This document shows, in pieces, positions 45,953 to 58,605 of a stretch of DNA of 64,000 bases. The notes beneath the pieces were generated by a model. That model searched no databases, had not been told where the DNA came from, and saw nothing but the letters and a program-made list of their open reading frames with translations. The stretch is from Ceratopteris richardii (Eukaryota > Streptophyta > Polypodiopsida > Polypodiales > Pteridaceae). The first letter of the stretch is position 1. Each line of letters opens with the position of its first letter. Location: positions 103,393,431 to 103,457,430 of the forward strand of contig CM035430.1 of assembly GCA_020310875.1 (NCBI GenBank), read 5' to 3'. A program made the translations under genes and the position numbers.

Positions 45953-46531
45953 TTGTCTATCGCAACAGAACAAAACCATGATAGACACCGTCTATTGCGA
46001 CATACCAAAATCCATGATAGAAGACAGACAAGACCCCATGATAGATGATAGACATTGTCTATCATGATAGACACCCATCTATCGTGATAGATAAAGCCCA
46101 TGATAGACACCCGTCTATCGTGATAGACAAAGCCCATGATAGACACCATCTATTGTGACAGGTCGAAATCCACGATGGATGATAGATAGGACCCCACGAC
46201 AGATGATAGACACCATCTATTGCGATAGACACCTGTCCATCATGACAGACAAAGCCCATGATCAACACCGTCTATCGTGATAGACACCCATCTATCTTGA
46301 TAGATTGAAATCCATGACATACAGAGCCCATGATAGACACCATCTATCATGACATACAGAGCCCATGATAGACACCATCTATCACGATAGACACCCATCT
46401 ATCATGACAGACACCCATCTATCGCGACAGACAGAGACCATGACAAATGCTAGACACCATCTATTGTGACAGACACCCGTATATCATGACAGACACTCGT
46501 CTATCGTGACAGACACCCATCTATCGTGATG
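45953..46531. repeat. Palindromic minisatellite, about 580 bp
   Basis: A unit of about 20 bp, of the form TCTATCGTGATAGACACCCA, is iterated with many variants. The core TCTATC-NN-GATAGA is a 14-bp inverted repeat, perfect in copies such as TCTATCATGATAGA. Longer composite units with AAAGCCCATGATAGAC or GAAATCCATGA are interspersed. Because the core is self-complementary, the array looks much the same on either strand and could form hairpins or cruciforms. Open frames across it are by-products of the repeat. Confidence 0.9.
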
Positions 46532-46672
46532 GACAACCAATTTTTTTGACAAAAATTAAGCTTCTAAATTTTTGAAAATTAGGGCTAAAAATTGGAATTT
46601 TTAAAGCTCTTTTACCTACACCATCACTAAGGCCTTTGACAAATACACAATTATCTTGAGGGATCTGTTAGC

Positions 46673-46824
46673 CGCCGGAATGTAATCCTGAAAAGTCACA
46701 CACATACCGAAAGGGTGTAGCACAAATAGTTGCAACCTTTTTGATTAATGAAAAGAAGCGTGCATGAGATAGAGGGTATGTCATCGCCAGATTGTGGTCT
46801 GGGCGAATGCTTGAAGTGGAGCGT
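46673..46824 (+). repeat. 150-bp direct repeat, copy 1
   Basis: Starts GCCGGAATGTAATCCTGAAA and ends with GGTCTGGGCGAATGCTTGAA and GTGGAGCG. About 90% identical to 49673-49824. Where copy 2 has CG, copy 1 often has CA or TG, so it looks older or more methylation-decayed. Confidence 0.9.
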
Positions 46825-49139
46825 TGTCGTAGAGATTCTCATCTCTACTCTTGCTTCTACTTGCATCAAAACATCGTTTGAAACAATGGCTCAAGATATA
46901 CATTGTGGATTTGAGAATGCTCGAAATGTCGACGTGAAGCAACGGAGTATCTATGATTCTTCCCTCATTTAGGCCACGTTGAACATTTTACTTCTCTATA
47001 ATTCAAAATTCTTCAAAAGGGACAAGGTGGTCTATTCTCAAGTCTTATTTACAAGGGAAGGAAAAGAATTGTCATTCTTTTGTAATGGCAAGCTACAAAT
47101 ATGCTCCTTTTTCTATGATCATGCTGTTGAGGGTTCTAAATGCTGATGCAGGCATAAGTGAGCTAACTCTCGAGCAGGACCCAAGAGACTTGATTGTTAT
47201 GGAAGAGTTTGGTTACACACGGGCAGGGATTAACGTGCCAATGGAAATTGACCAAAAGAGGGTGGATTGTTACAAAGTGATTCTGTTCAGACAATATTCA
47301 CATTTGCAGCATTGAGGAATGGGTAGCACAATCAAAGCTATCATTTGCAACAATCTATACATACGTTTGTATGAAGCAGCAACACACAAGATCCACATAT
47401 ATTGAAGGGGATATTGGTCGTATTAAAAGCCTTTATATGTTCTCTGATGTGCATGACAATCTGTGTTAACTAAAGACATTGGAAACAACGCTGGCGGAGT
47501 GCTGAAGCTCTCCATCCTTCGCTTATTGCTGTCATCTACGCGATCCTGGACATCACCTCAGTTTTCTTGGAGGACATAGGTGCTTACGAAAGCTATGTTG
47601 CAAAATCTACACAAAAAGGTGTTCGTATATATGCATCATAAATGTGCGCTTTGATCTACATTTTCATAATTCAAGTTTGTAACAACTCTTGTAGCAGCAG
47701 AATACAAGTTCGTCCATCTCTTGTAGCATCTTTGAGTTTGCGCTAACCTAATCAATGCATTCAGTAATCGTAATATGAAGAATTATAACCTTTTGTTCTG
47801 ATATCATTCTACCGTTAAGATGACCGGACTTCAGATTACCAAATTCTGAGTTTAATTTCCATGTCCGATAGAACTCTAGACATTACCTGTGATTACCGCT
47901 GTCTGATACTCTCGTTCATTTAACTTTATCTAGCACACCACTTTCATTGCTAATTGATGCCAACCTTCATGATTACTCTCTCATAACTGAGATCATCAAC
48001 TCGATGCTATATCGGAGCTCTCTATCAATTGAGCTTATCTTTGCTCTGACTCTCCAAGTAGATCTCAACATCTGATGCACTTCAACAAAGATTGGCGACA
48101 AATCTTGATGTGGTTTTTCAAGTTTGCAGATTTGGATGCATATACTTCAACCAAAGGAAACCTTTGCTGTGATAGACAAGGTAAAATTGTAACATCGAAC
48201 GTCTCTACTACATAATATTCACTTTGTTTTTTTTCGCAAGCTTCATGCAGATATACAAGTCAAAAGTTTGAATACTATTTTATTTCTTCTTTAGAGACGT
48301 CACATGTATTTTGATCCAAATTAAGGAAACATAGAAGATCTTTCAAACGTATTCTTCTTATGAGAAAATTTCATTCCTCTATATGCTATGATGAATTTGT
48401 TGAGTAGAGTCGTGTATAGCTTTGCACATTCTTCTTGATGAACTTATTAGGGAGGGACAGGCAGATATAGCCGAGCTGACTGTATTGCAACAGAATGAAA
48501 TGACAAAAGAATCTATAACAAATCTGAGGACACGAACAAAATTGAAGACGTGAACATATAAGTCTAGAGTAGTTGATGTTCTGAGGCTAGACCACTAGGC
48601 AGTCTTGAGTAGAAATTCTTTAAAGGGGAAACTGCAAATCTCATAACAAGGCAGAGCAAGGAGTTTTGAACCAGAAACTTCTAGCTATCAAGAGTAAATT
48701 GTACTTTGTGTGTTTTGAATGAAAAAGTTTTCATATTCTTTTGAGTTTTTATGAAAATTTCTTTATCGTGTTTATACATTACTGCATCTTCTCCTTGACA
48801 TTGAACATAGAAGTTATACATATGTGAAAAGTAGATGGAAACAATTTAGCTTCTACAGGTGTTAACATTTATGAATAAGAGAGTAATTTTTTGATGGACT
48901 CAAAATTTATGGACTTACACGTTGAATTCAATTTTAAATAAATATATCGTTTTCTCGTATACAATCAAAGCTCATCGCCCGATTATCACATGGAGTAAAA
49001 TTGAATAAATGTTGTGTTGCTAATATTTTCTTCTTCCATATACATCTAAGAATAAACCACCTGAGCTTGCTTCAAGCACTCGACGTGCGCCGTAATTCCA
49101 GCGGTTGGCTTGATCCACCAACCGTCACTTTCACGCCGA
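46825..49139. other. Interval between the 150-bp repeats; unrecognised, coding-like patch near 46980-47315
   Basis: Around 46980-47315 there are overlapping stretches with protein-like composition (KFFKRDKVVYSQVLFTREGK; DPRDLIVMEEFGYTRAGINV) and no low complexity. A second weak patch is at about 47500-47640. I cannot assign a family. These may be pieces of a captured or dead gene. From about 47700 to 49070 I see nothing recognisable. Confidence 0.35.
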
Positions 49140-49466
49140 CAACGTAGCACGCATTGTTGACACTCTGAGTATTCTGTCACTCTCTTAATTAAGTTCAGTA
49201 ATGTGTTAAGTTTTGATGAAGTATTAAGTTAAGTGACATTGGGGTAAAGTGATCAAAGTTGCACAGTTAGTTGTCTTGTGTTGGAACATGTTATAATACG
49301 TAGAACAGATAAGTAGTTGAAGAATAATCTAATTCAACGTGTTAAGTTGGTGTAGTAGCATATAATTGAATCTGTAGAATTGGGAAAATACAAACAGGGC
49401 CTCTGTTTTACAGACCCCTAACCATCCCAAGAACCCAGATTTGATAAACAATTTTAATCATTAGTT
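49140..49466 (+). repeat. About 325-bp direct repeat, copy 1
   Basis: GTAGCACGCATTGTTGACAC to the TTTGATAAACAATTTTAA region. It matches 49820-50150 at about 93%. The offset between copies is about 680 bp. Confidence 0.9.
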
Positions 49467-49672
49467 TAACACTGGTCGTTGCCAGTTCGGTTAGAATTGA
49501 TGCCCATTTAGTTGAGCCCCAAATTTTGAAAGATATGTTAGATTCTTTGAAGCAAAAAATCACCTGCACCTTTAAGTTAGCCCGCTCCATGTATATACAG
49601 GGCATTATAGATGAATCCTAAATTTTGTATTCTCCTTTTGGGTTCAAGTCCACCGTGCGTGCCAGTGTGAGC

Positions 49673-49824
49673 TGCCGGAATGTAATCCTGAAAAGTCGCA
49701 CGCATACCGAAAGGGTGTAGCGCAAACAATTGTAACCTTTTTGATTAATGAAAAGAAGCATGCGTGAGACAGAGGGTATGTCATCGCCGGACTGTGGTCT
49801 GGGCGAATACCTAAAGTGGAGCGT
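49673..49824 (+). repeat. 150-bp direct repeat, copy 2
   Basis: Lies exactly 3000 bp after copy 1 and directly before the second 325-bp repeat. It retains more CpG sites than copy 1. Confidence 0.9.
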
Positions 49825-50150
49825 AGCGTGCATTGTTGATACTCTGAGTATTCTATCACTCTGTTAGTTAAGTTCAGTAATGTGTTAAGTTTTGATGAAG
49901 TATTAAGTTAAGTGACATTGCGGTAAAGTGACAAAGTTGCATAGTTAGTTGTCTTGTGTTGGACATGTTGTAATATGCAGAACAGATAAGTAGTTGAAGA
50001 ATAATCTAATTCAGCACGTTAAGTTGGTGTAGTAGCATATAACTAAATCTGTAGAATTGGGAAAATACAAACAGGGCCTCTGTTTTATAGACCCCTAACC
50101 ATCCCAAGAACCCAGATTTGATAAATAGTTTTAAACATTATTTTAACAGA
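49820..50150 (+). repeat. About 325-bp direct repeat, copy 2
   Basis: Second copy of 49140-49466. The 355-bp spacer between them ends with the 150-bp repeat. Possibly the two LTRs of a very small terminal-repeat element, or a partial tandem duplication; no primer site was found to decide. Confidence 0.85.
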
Positions 50151-50788
50151 TCCTGCCTATTTTAACCCCCTAAACCCTGAACTGACATAACTTTTTCATA
50201 TGAAATCCATTTTAGGTCCATTGAGAGCATCAAAGGGTGTCCAGAGCAAGAGCATGTTGCAAGCTTGAGAACGAGTGTCTTGAGCACTCGAGTGTGATCA
50301 AAGGGATGAGCTATTTGAGGTTGGAGCATTCTCAAATGCTCAGTCAATTCCTAGCTTAGGCTAAGCATGTTTAGTGGTATTGATTAATTAGGGCTACATT
50401 AGGCACGATACAAGTACAAGAATCCTAATTACTCAAGTGCAAGCATAAATAGGTTACTTTCATGACAAATTTTAACGTGAAAGGATATAAATCGAGTGAT
50501 CAAACTTTAAGTGAGATAAAATTCAAGTATTTCTCACGACATAAACTATTGGACAAGAAGTGACACCCTAAGTAAATTAAAAAGAACAAGGGAATAATAC
50601 AAAAGAACTTTGCGACGAGGTTGTACTTGGGGAAATTGGTATAACAGTCAAGGCATATGAACCTTAGGTCAGGAAGACATCTAGGAGGCGATAGACAAAG
50701 GATCAGATCTTCTAAAGCTAGTGTCAATCATACAACTAGGTCTTGGCCCCAGCAATTGAGTGATTACCCATACATTTTAAGTTAAAAA
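50151..50788 (+). other. Leader of element H before its first coding block
   Basis: About 640 bp of AT-rich sequence without repeats or coding signal that I recognise, ending AAGTTAAAAA before the ATG at 50789. Confidence 0.4.
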
Positions 50789-51600
50789 ATGAGTGACTCT
50801 AATATATCATATAACATGGAGAGACCAATAGGAAGCTCTGGAGTGGCATACCTAGAAAAACCAGAAGGGCCATACAAGACTCAACTGGAATACATCAAGA
50901 ACAATCGGTTAGGTGCTCACATCTATGAGGACGGTCTAAGAAGATCTCTTGTCCAAATTAAAAACCTAGATCAACCTATTGGACTAGAACACCCAGTAGT
51001 CAAATTTGAAAATGGTTCATACATTGAAAAAGAAGGCACCATGTATGTAGTCATCAACCAGCCAGATAGGACATACGAATTCGGCAATGTAATCCTAGAG
51101 ATTGAAATAGGTGACATAGAGCAAGGGACTTTGGGAGGAGAGCCAAGAACCTCGAGAGGCAAATTGTTCTTAACTAGAATACTCACACTAGAATGGATTC
51201 CCTAGGACAATAAAAATGTAGAATTGTTATGGAATAGGGAGATAGATGAAGCTTTTTATATGTTCAAGACCGATCAAACTAGTGAAGTAGGAAGCATGAT
51301 GATATATGAATTTAAAGATCATGACACCCCATGCAAAGTGGTCTATTTAGACGACACTTCGGAGAGAGTGTTCATGGTAACAGAACCTAGTAGGCATGCC
51401 TACACTTGGAAGGGTGAATTTGTTTTTCCTGAACCAAGATCCAATGTCTCTTATGGTCACCAAGGAGTAGGATCATCCCATATGCATGAAACCCAGAGGG
51501 AAAGATCTAGAGAGAGACCTAAGGTGAATTGCAAACCCCTTACGGAGAGAGTGGTCAGGATTAGATGTAGAAAGACTAGATTAGGAGAGGCACATAAATC
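50789..51600 (+). mobile_element. Element H first coding block, no recognised domain
   Basis: Two consecutive stretches (138 codons each) of normal protein composition precede gag: one with RPIGSSGVAYLEKPEGPYKT and YVVINQPDRTYEFGNVIL, the other with TPCKVVYLDDTSERVFMV. They look like a compact beta-rich domain and a linker rich in Arg and Glu. The position, between primer site and gag, is unusual; I do not recognise a known capsid or envelope part. Part of a broken element. Confidence 0.55.
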
Positions 51601-51617
51601 CGAGACATCAAAGAGGC

Positions 51618-53030
51618 ATGGAGGAGTTTCCCTTGCCTAGGCATAGAGAACATCCCAGAATCTTGAGGCCTACCCAATTGGTTAAATCCATGAAGAATTG
51701 CTTCGATGGCACTGTAGATCCTTATGATCATGTAGCGGAGTTTAGACAAGTTTTGAGAGCTGAACAAGTTGAGGAACTATTCACCCAATACAATGACTTT
51801 GGTCTAACTTTCAAGAATATTGCCTTAACGTGGTTTAGCCACTACACCAAGGTCAGTTTAGGAATATGGACTACTTGGTAGAAACATTCATTACTGAATT
51901 CTCCAAAAGTGGCATCAAACACAATACCTCTTTGCTGATACATAGCTTCAAATAGACACCCGAGGAGATAGTTAGACTAGCAGGAAGAAGATTTAGAAAA
52001 TACCTAGAGAGATGTCCTGTGCTAGAGTTACCCAAACCAACCAAACAAGTGGCATTGTTCCTAGATGGATTGTTGAGTGCTAAATTGTGGTCCTACATGT
52101 ATCTAAAGGAACCGAGAACCATAGAGCAATGCATATGCATATGCATAGAAATCAAGGATAATCTGGGTGACAAATTAGAGCTTTCAAACATCTATAAATA
52201 TTTAGATAGCTCTACGAGACTCACTTCCAAACCATCCACATCTATTGAGGAACTTGCAGAGAAGGTAGCTCAAAATTTAGGAGTCTCTAGCGAGCAAACA
52301 CCTAGATTTGCCCTAGTGAAACGATGCTATACCTGTGGAGGAGATCATATGGCTAATGTGTGGCCAATCATGGCTCAACCCCAAGTGAACCCTAACAACA
52401 AATACTGCACCATAGAAAGGAGGTATACTAACCACACTACACAAGATTGCCCATATAATAAGCAAGTGGTTATACAAAATTATCCACAACCATATCCACA
52501 ACAGGGTAGATACCAAGGTCAATATCAACCACAGTAGTATGTTAGGCCCCAGTAACCCTGTCGGTCACCCTATCAAGCAAAACAAAGACCTCATCCAGTT
52601 TTTGTTCAACAACCTCCACCTCTAGCCAATGTGATCCCAATGAAGTATGCAGTTGCTGAGGAAAATTTGAATAGAGCCTTAGTGTCAGTGTCACCATTGA
52701 TTTCAGAAAGTGACCCAAATAATCACAGTTTCAACTCAAGTCACATGGATTGTCCACTAGCCTACTATTTGGAGTCACTAGAGCATAATGAGATTTGCCC
52801 TTATGAAAATCCTAGTGAACCTAGTTGGGAGCCAGAATACGCTAATGTCATGTATGCAAATCCTAACTCTAGGCCCCAACCTAGATAGATTAGACCCCCA
52901 ACTCCTAGAGGACCATGCTATAGATGCCAAGGAGATCACTTCATTCATGATTGCCCTATACTTGCACCTATGCAGCCCCAATTAGTGACAATTCAAGGTT
53001 TTTGTCTAGATTGTGGGAAGGAGCACCTTT
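51618..53030 (+). mobile_element. Element H gag with zinc knuckles (remnant)
   Basis: Gag words FDGTVDPYDHVAEFRQVL and LTWFSHYTK are those of the plant Ty3 gag (Retrotrans_gag). Downstream are knuckle-like motifs: CYTCGGDHMAN, CYRCQGDHFIHDC (a full CX2CX4HX4C, near 52917) and CLDCGKEH. Several knuckles in one gag is uncommon but known. Broken. Confidence 0.8.
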
Positions 53031-54239
53031 TATGAGACTATCCTAAGGACCCAAGCAATGGACCGGAGATCACTCCTATCAATGTCATTGGGCTAGTAGT
53101 AGATTCTACTGGAAGTGTAACTTCCACTACCCCAGTGGTCATTAGAGCTCAAGCATTACAACAGAGCCAAGGCTTAGGCTAGGAAAAGAGTTTTGAGGGT
53201 AGTGAGACTGATAGTCTAACTAAGAAAAGTGGAAGAGCTTGGAAAGAAAGCTGTGAAAAAATGAAAAGAAAATGGTCAAAGAAGATGAATGAACTTGAGG
53301 AAATCCTAAGAGAAACAAAGGCCAAGATAATTGAATTCGCATCTCAAACACACTCTCAAAACATCACCATCACCGTTGTCACCACCACCGCCATCATTAT
53401 CACTTTCTAATCCACCTCAGGTAACCCCACCACCACCTAGAGTAGGATCAGTCCTGGTTAGAACATGAAAAGTGTTACCCCAAGGCTGACCTAGAGATTG
53501 AGCAAACCAAGCTTTGTGCAAAGATGATAGAATTGGCTCAAACCATGTTTGAGGCCAATCATTTGTTCAACTGCACAACTCAACCAAAACACAGTTACAC
53601 TTTGGCAGATTATTAAAAAGATCGGAAAGGATGATAGCTAAGTCAGGAAATCAAGCTACATCACAAGTGAGTAACATCAGAAGTGAAAGGATAACCCTTC
53701 CTTACAAGGATGCTTATGTTTCCAACTCCACCGAGTCAGAAACCTCTACTTTTGTAAATCAATACTCACAAGAATTTCTCCCAGAAATTCAAGAGAGAAA
53801 TGGGCAAAAGAAAGTGAAAATCCTCCTCCCATTGAAATTGTGGATGACTTACATGATCAATTCCCACAGGATATTCCTCCTATGTATGGAGAACAAGAGG
53901 ATGCCCAGTCGAGTGAATGGTTAGAATTTGAGTCTGATTCCCTACAAGAACTGCCTCATTTCGTAGGTGAATGGGAAGCAGTCCACCTGTATGAGAGTGC
54001 CCATTGTCATGGTGAGAAACAAAGACTCATTTTTACCTAGGAATACAGAGGTAGTAAAGAATACTAAAGTGCAATGCAATCTCACTGAGGAGATACTCAA
54101 GGTTATGCCAGAATTGTGGAAACATGTAGCCAATCAAGTGCTAGAAGTAGCTAAAACTCATTCCTAGGTAATAACAGTGAACAGTGCCAGGAATACCCTT
54201 GGATAAGATAGAAGACATGAGCAAAGGAGAAGAAGGAAA

Positions 54240-54644
54240 CACCTATCTCCCTATCACTCATCAAGGTTACACAACCAAGGCTATTTTGGACTCAGGAATA
54301 GAGGTTGCAATTACCACACCACTTCCCTATGGAAGCGTTGGGGCAAACTAGCACTCAGACCGACGAGAATGAAATTGCAAATGAATGATGGTCACATAGA
54401 GAGACCTTTAGGAATCTTAGAAGGGATAACTCTCACTACTCGAGGTGTAGAGTTTGAGCATGCTTTTTCCATATGTGAATTTAGCAAAAACCAAGCCTAT
54501 GAGATGATTCTAGGAAGAGCATTCATGAGACAGTTGCAAGTAGTACAAGATTGGGGAACCAATTCCTTGTATTTGCAACACTTAGGTGTTACAACTAAAG
54601 TTAATCTCAAGGATTACTGTCATAGAGATGTGCCCCCTATATAG
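54240..54644 (+). mobile_element. Element H pol protease region (remnant)
   Basis: ILDSG, the retropepsin active-site word, appears near 54285 in the stretch TTKAILDSGIEVAI, and MILGRAFMRQLQVVQDWG near 54510 is the matching C-terminal part of the fold (a hydrophobic-hydrophobic-Gly-Arg/Arg-X-Phe pattern). It lies at the expected place between gag and RT. Confidence 0.65.
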
Positions 54645-55322
54645 TGAAATCCCATCCATAGAGCCACATATGACAGAGAGTCAGTGCATTCCATAGGGTC
54701 AGGATCTTCATGGATGCATAAAGACACCCACTTATGGATGTGCAAAATGGCAGTAGAATAAGAGAAAAGAGAAAACTCCAGAGAGGTAGGTGCGAAGGAA
54801 ACTCATAGATCAATTCAAGACCCAACCTATGCACATGTAGTATTTCCAGATGAAGAGTTTGAACCTCATGGTTGGGTGAAAATTTTGGCCACAATGGACA
54901 TAGCTGTCAATGAAGAACAATGGACACCACACTGTGATGAGGATGGCTATGACATTTCAATCTTCACTATAGAACCAATCATGTGTGATTCGGTTATCAA
55001 ACAGTGTGAGCCTAACATGGATGAACTTGAACAAGCAAGTGACTCAGATTTAGAGTCAATCATTATGGACCCCTTTTGTGCTTCAGAAGAAGAATACCTC
55101 TACATAGTAGAAGCTCACCCTAAAGGACGAGAAGAGCTTACAAATGATGTGAGGTTAACTACACAGGTAACCACCAAGAGTGAAGGCAAGAAAAGAAAGA
55201 AGAGAGAATTCCCACTAGAAGAGCAAGAATCCTTATTTGAGGTGCTTGAAGACTTTAAGAAGTACAAAGTAGAGGATAGGAAAGTCATGATCAGAATGCC
55301 TAAGTGAGAAACACTCACAAGA

Positions 55323-56760
55323 GTGACCTATCATAACAAAGAAACAACGAAAGAAATTATTGTGACCATAGAAGAAGGTGAAGAGCGATGCACATACATA
55401 GGACACAACCTGACTAAAGAAGAGGAAAAGGAGTTGATTGATTTATTAAGAGAGTATAGAGAGGTGTTTGCATGGAGTTATAAGGACCTAAAAGGAGTAG
55501 ACCCTGACATATGCTCACATGACCTCAGAAGCCAAACCCTCTAAGTAGAAGCCATACATATAACGACAATTATGCAACCAAGATCAAGGAAGAGATATAT
55601 CGTTTGGTAGAACCCAAGTTTATCTATGAAATTGAGCATACTGAATGGGTATCCCCCATTGTAGTGGTGCCCAAAAAGGATGACAAGTTGCACATATGCA
55701 TTAACTTGAAGAAGGTTAACACAATCACTATTAGAGATAGTTATCTGCTTCCTATCACTGAGCACCTATTGGAATGTGTAGTAGGCAAGGAAGTCTACAA
55801 CTTCCTTGATGGATTTTCTGGCTACAATCAAGTGGCCATAGCCCTAGAACACTAGCATAAGACATCTTCTACCACAAAGTGGGGAATATTTGCATTTTGG
55901 GTAATGACATTTGGGCTCACTAATGCACCATCTACCTTCCAAAGGTTGATGTGTCATGTATTTAAAGAGTTCTTGCATAAAAATTTGGAAGTCTATGTTG
56001 ATGATCTATGTGCTCATTCCAACATTAGACAAACACATATACCTGAGCTCAAACAAGTCTTTGGCAAATGTAAAGAATATCAGGTCTACCTGAACCCAGA
56101 AAAGTGTGTTTTTATGGCCAGGCAAGACAGGATTCTAGGACGCATAGTGTGAAAGAATGGAATCTCCATGGACAAGGATAAAGTTAGAGCTATAGTAGAG
56201 CTTCCTAGGCCAAAGAATGTCAAGGAAGTACAAGCTTTCATGGGGAATTGTGGATACTATCGATGTTTCATCCATATGTATGCAAACATTGCAAAGCCTC
56301 TGTACTCCCTTTTGACTAACTTTGAGTGGTCAAAAGAATGTGAAAACTCCTTTAATGAGCTTAAGCAATGACTATGTTCAGCTCTAATCTTGACCACACC
56401 AGATTGGAACAAGCCATTCCATGTTCATCTGGATGCATCCAATTATGCTATTGGGTGTGTAGTGGCACAACCTACTGGTGAAGGTAATATGGATCTACCC
56501 ATTGCTTATGCCAATAGACAATTCAATGCGACTGAATGAAATTATACAACTACTAAAAGAGAAGGATACGGCATGGTGTATATGGTTAAAAAGTTTAGAC
56601 ATTATTTGCTTGCAAATAAGTTTAATTTTTTTATAGACCATCAAGCACTATTATATCTAGTGAAGAAACCTTGCAACACTAGTAGATTGGTAAGATGTTT
56701 GAAATTTTCATTAGGAAAGGTAGGAATCACCTTAAGGCAGATCACCTTTCTAGACTAACT
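55323..56760 (+). mobile_element. Element H reverse transcriptase and RNase H (remnant)
   Basis: EYREVFAWSYKDLKGVDP before RT, then WVSPIVVVPKKDDKLHICIN, FLDGFSGYNQVAIA, TFGLTNAPSTFQRLMC and VYVDDLCAHS (the YVDD catalytic box, about 55995). The RT-RNase H connection is GYYRCFIHMYANIAKPLY; RNase H words FHVHLDASNYAIG and HYLLANKFNFFIDHQAL follow. Textbook plant Ty3 order. Broken. Confidence 0.87.
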
Positions 56761-57339
56761 TCAAGAGAGTCCCCTCAAGGAGTGTCAGATGAACTTCCTG
56801 ATGCTTACTTGTTCAATTTAGAAGTGGTGCATGACTGGGTTAAGACCATAGTGCCTATTCTCACCTTTGGACCCAAGCATCCTGTATTGAGAGCTAGAGA
56901 TATAGTGAGGTCTCAAAAATATCACATATTAGCAGACAATGTGTATAAGCACACCAATCAAGGGGTACTGGCTTGCTATGTAGACGAAGATGAGCATGCA
57001 AAGTGGTTGCAAATAGCACATGTAGGTGCACTATAGAAACATCACTCTAAACATCGAACACTATAGAATCTCTGAAGATTAGGTGTATATTGGACAACCA
57101 TGGAAGCAGATGTCCATAGGATGTGCGAGGAATGCCAAATTTGTGTTATAAGACCATGAGTAGAACATGCCACTCTATATCAAGTGTCTTAAGTGCCAGA
57201 TTGGAGCGAACCTTTGGTAGACTTCTTGAGGATGAAAACATTCCCTCAAGAGATGAAATTGACTAGAAGAAAGATCTTAGAATAAGAAGCAATATATTAT
57301 TCATTCATCGGAGATAATTTATACAAACACGAAAGAGAT

Positions 57340-58504
57340 GGATACCTAAGACTATGTGTCCATGAGAGTGAATATCTTATGATCTTAGAAGCTACTCACC
57401 AAGGTGTGGTAGGAGGACACTTTGGACCAGATGGGGTGATCAAGACAATACTATTTGCAGGTCTTTGGTGGCCAACACTTCACATGGATGCACATACCTA
57501 TGTGAAGCAGTGTGATATTTGTCAACGAACTTAGTACCCTATACGTAAAGATGAGATGCCACTAAAACCCATGATGGGAGGTTGGGCATTATCTAAGTGG
57601 GGATTAGACTTTGTAGGTCCTATTAATCCCCCAGTTAAGAGTACACATGCTGAATATATTATTGTTGCCACAATCTATCTAACCAAATGGGTAGAAGTGA
57701 AGTCCACAATGAAGAATGATGCTCAAATGACGGCTAAGTTCTTATTCGAGAATGTGTTCACCATATATGGGTTACCAATAGAGTTAATAAGTGAAAGAGG
57801 CACACACTTCTTGAACAAAGTCATTGAAAATCTTCTCCGAGAATTCTTGGTGGTACATAAGAAATCTGCCCCCTGTCATCCACAAGCTAATGGACAAGCC
57901 GAGAGTACAAATAAGATATTATGTAATGTATTGACAAAATTGGTGAATAATAAGTGCTCTAATTGGGATAAACAGCTACACCATGTTGTTTGGGCATATC
58001 GAGTTGCTTACAAAATGATACTCCAAGCCACACCCTTTCAGATGGTCTTTGGACAAAATGCTGTGTTGTTGCTAGATTTCTTGATACCAACATTGAAAAT
58101 TGGAAGAGCATCAATGGACCGGCCATGAGATCTCATCTAGAATCTTTGATCTTGAACGATTAGGTGAAACAAGATTAAGAGTAGCAACGGGAATCTATGC
58201 AGCCAAGAAAAGGAAAAAGGCATACTTTGATGCCCATTTGAAGGATAAAGGCTTGAAAGTAGGAGATTTAATCTTAGTGTACACCTTAAAGCAACATGCA
58301 CGGAAGTTGGAGAAGCATGGCTATGGACCCATGATTATTAATAGAATATCAACAAGTGGAGCTATCCAATTAGCCACTCTAGAAGGCGACATCCTACCTA
58401 GTTACATCAGTGGATATGGAATCAAATTATATCAAGAACCCCTCATAGAGGAGATGTTAAATCGACTCAACACTGTAGAGAAATGTAAGGAAGAGAAAAA
58501 ATGA
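57340..58504 (+). mobile_element. Element H integrase with GPF/Y-like C-terminus (remnant)
   Basis: The zinc-binding HX-H and CX2C pattern includes VKQCDICQRT. The core reads WGLDFVGPINPPVKST, then SERGTHFLNKVIENLL and HPQANGQAESTNKIL, with the DDE acidic residues in place. The C-terminal segment has VGDLILVYTLKQHARKLE and HGYGPMIINRI, a GPF/Y-type end. No chromodomain is seen, which places H among non-chromoviral plant Ty3 elements. Confidence 0.85.
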
Positions 58505-58605
58505 GTTAAAAAAGAAGCATAGGTAGAAGCCCTAGAACGCATGCAACAAATGAAATTGAGGAGATAGGGTAGAGATAACCTAGAATAGTTGATCGATGTG
58601 CTTTT

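Noticed and set aside
45953-46531. Palindromic array as a CRISPR array
   Set aside because: Units of about 20 bp are contiguous and variable without unique spacers, no cas genes exist, and the context is a plant nuclear genome.
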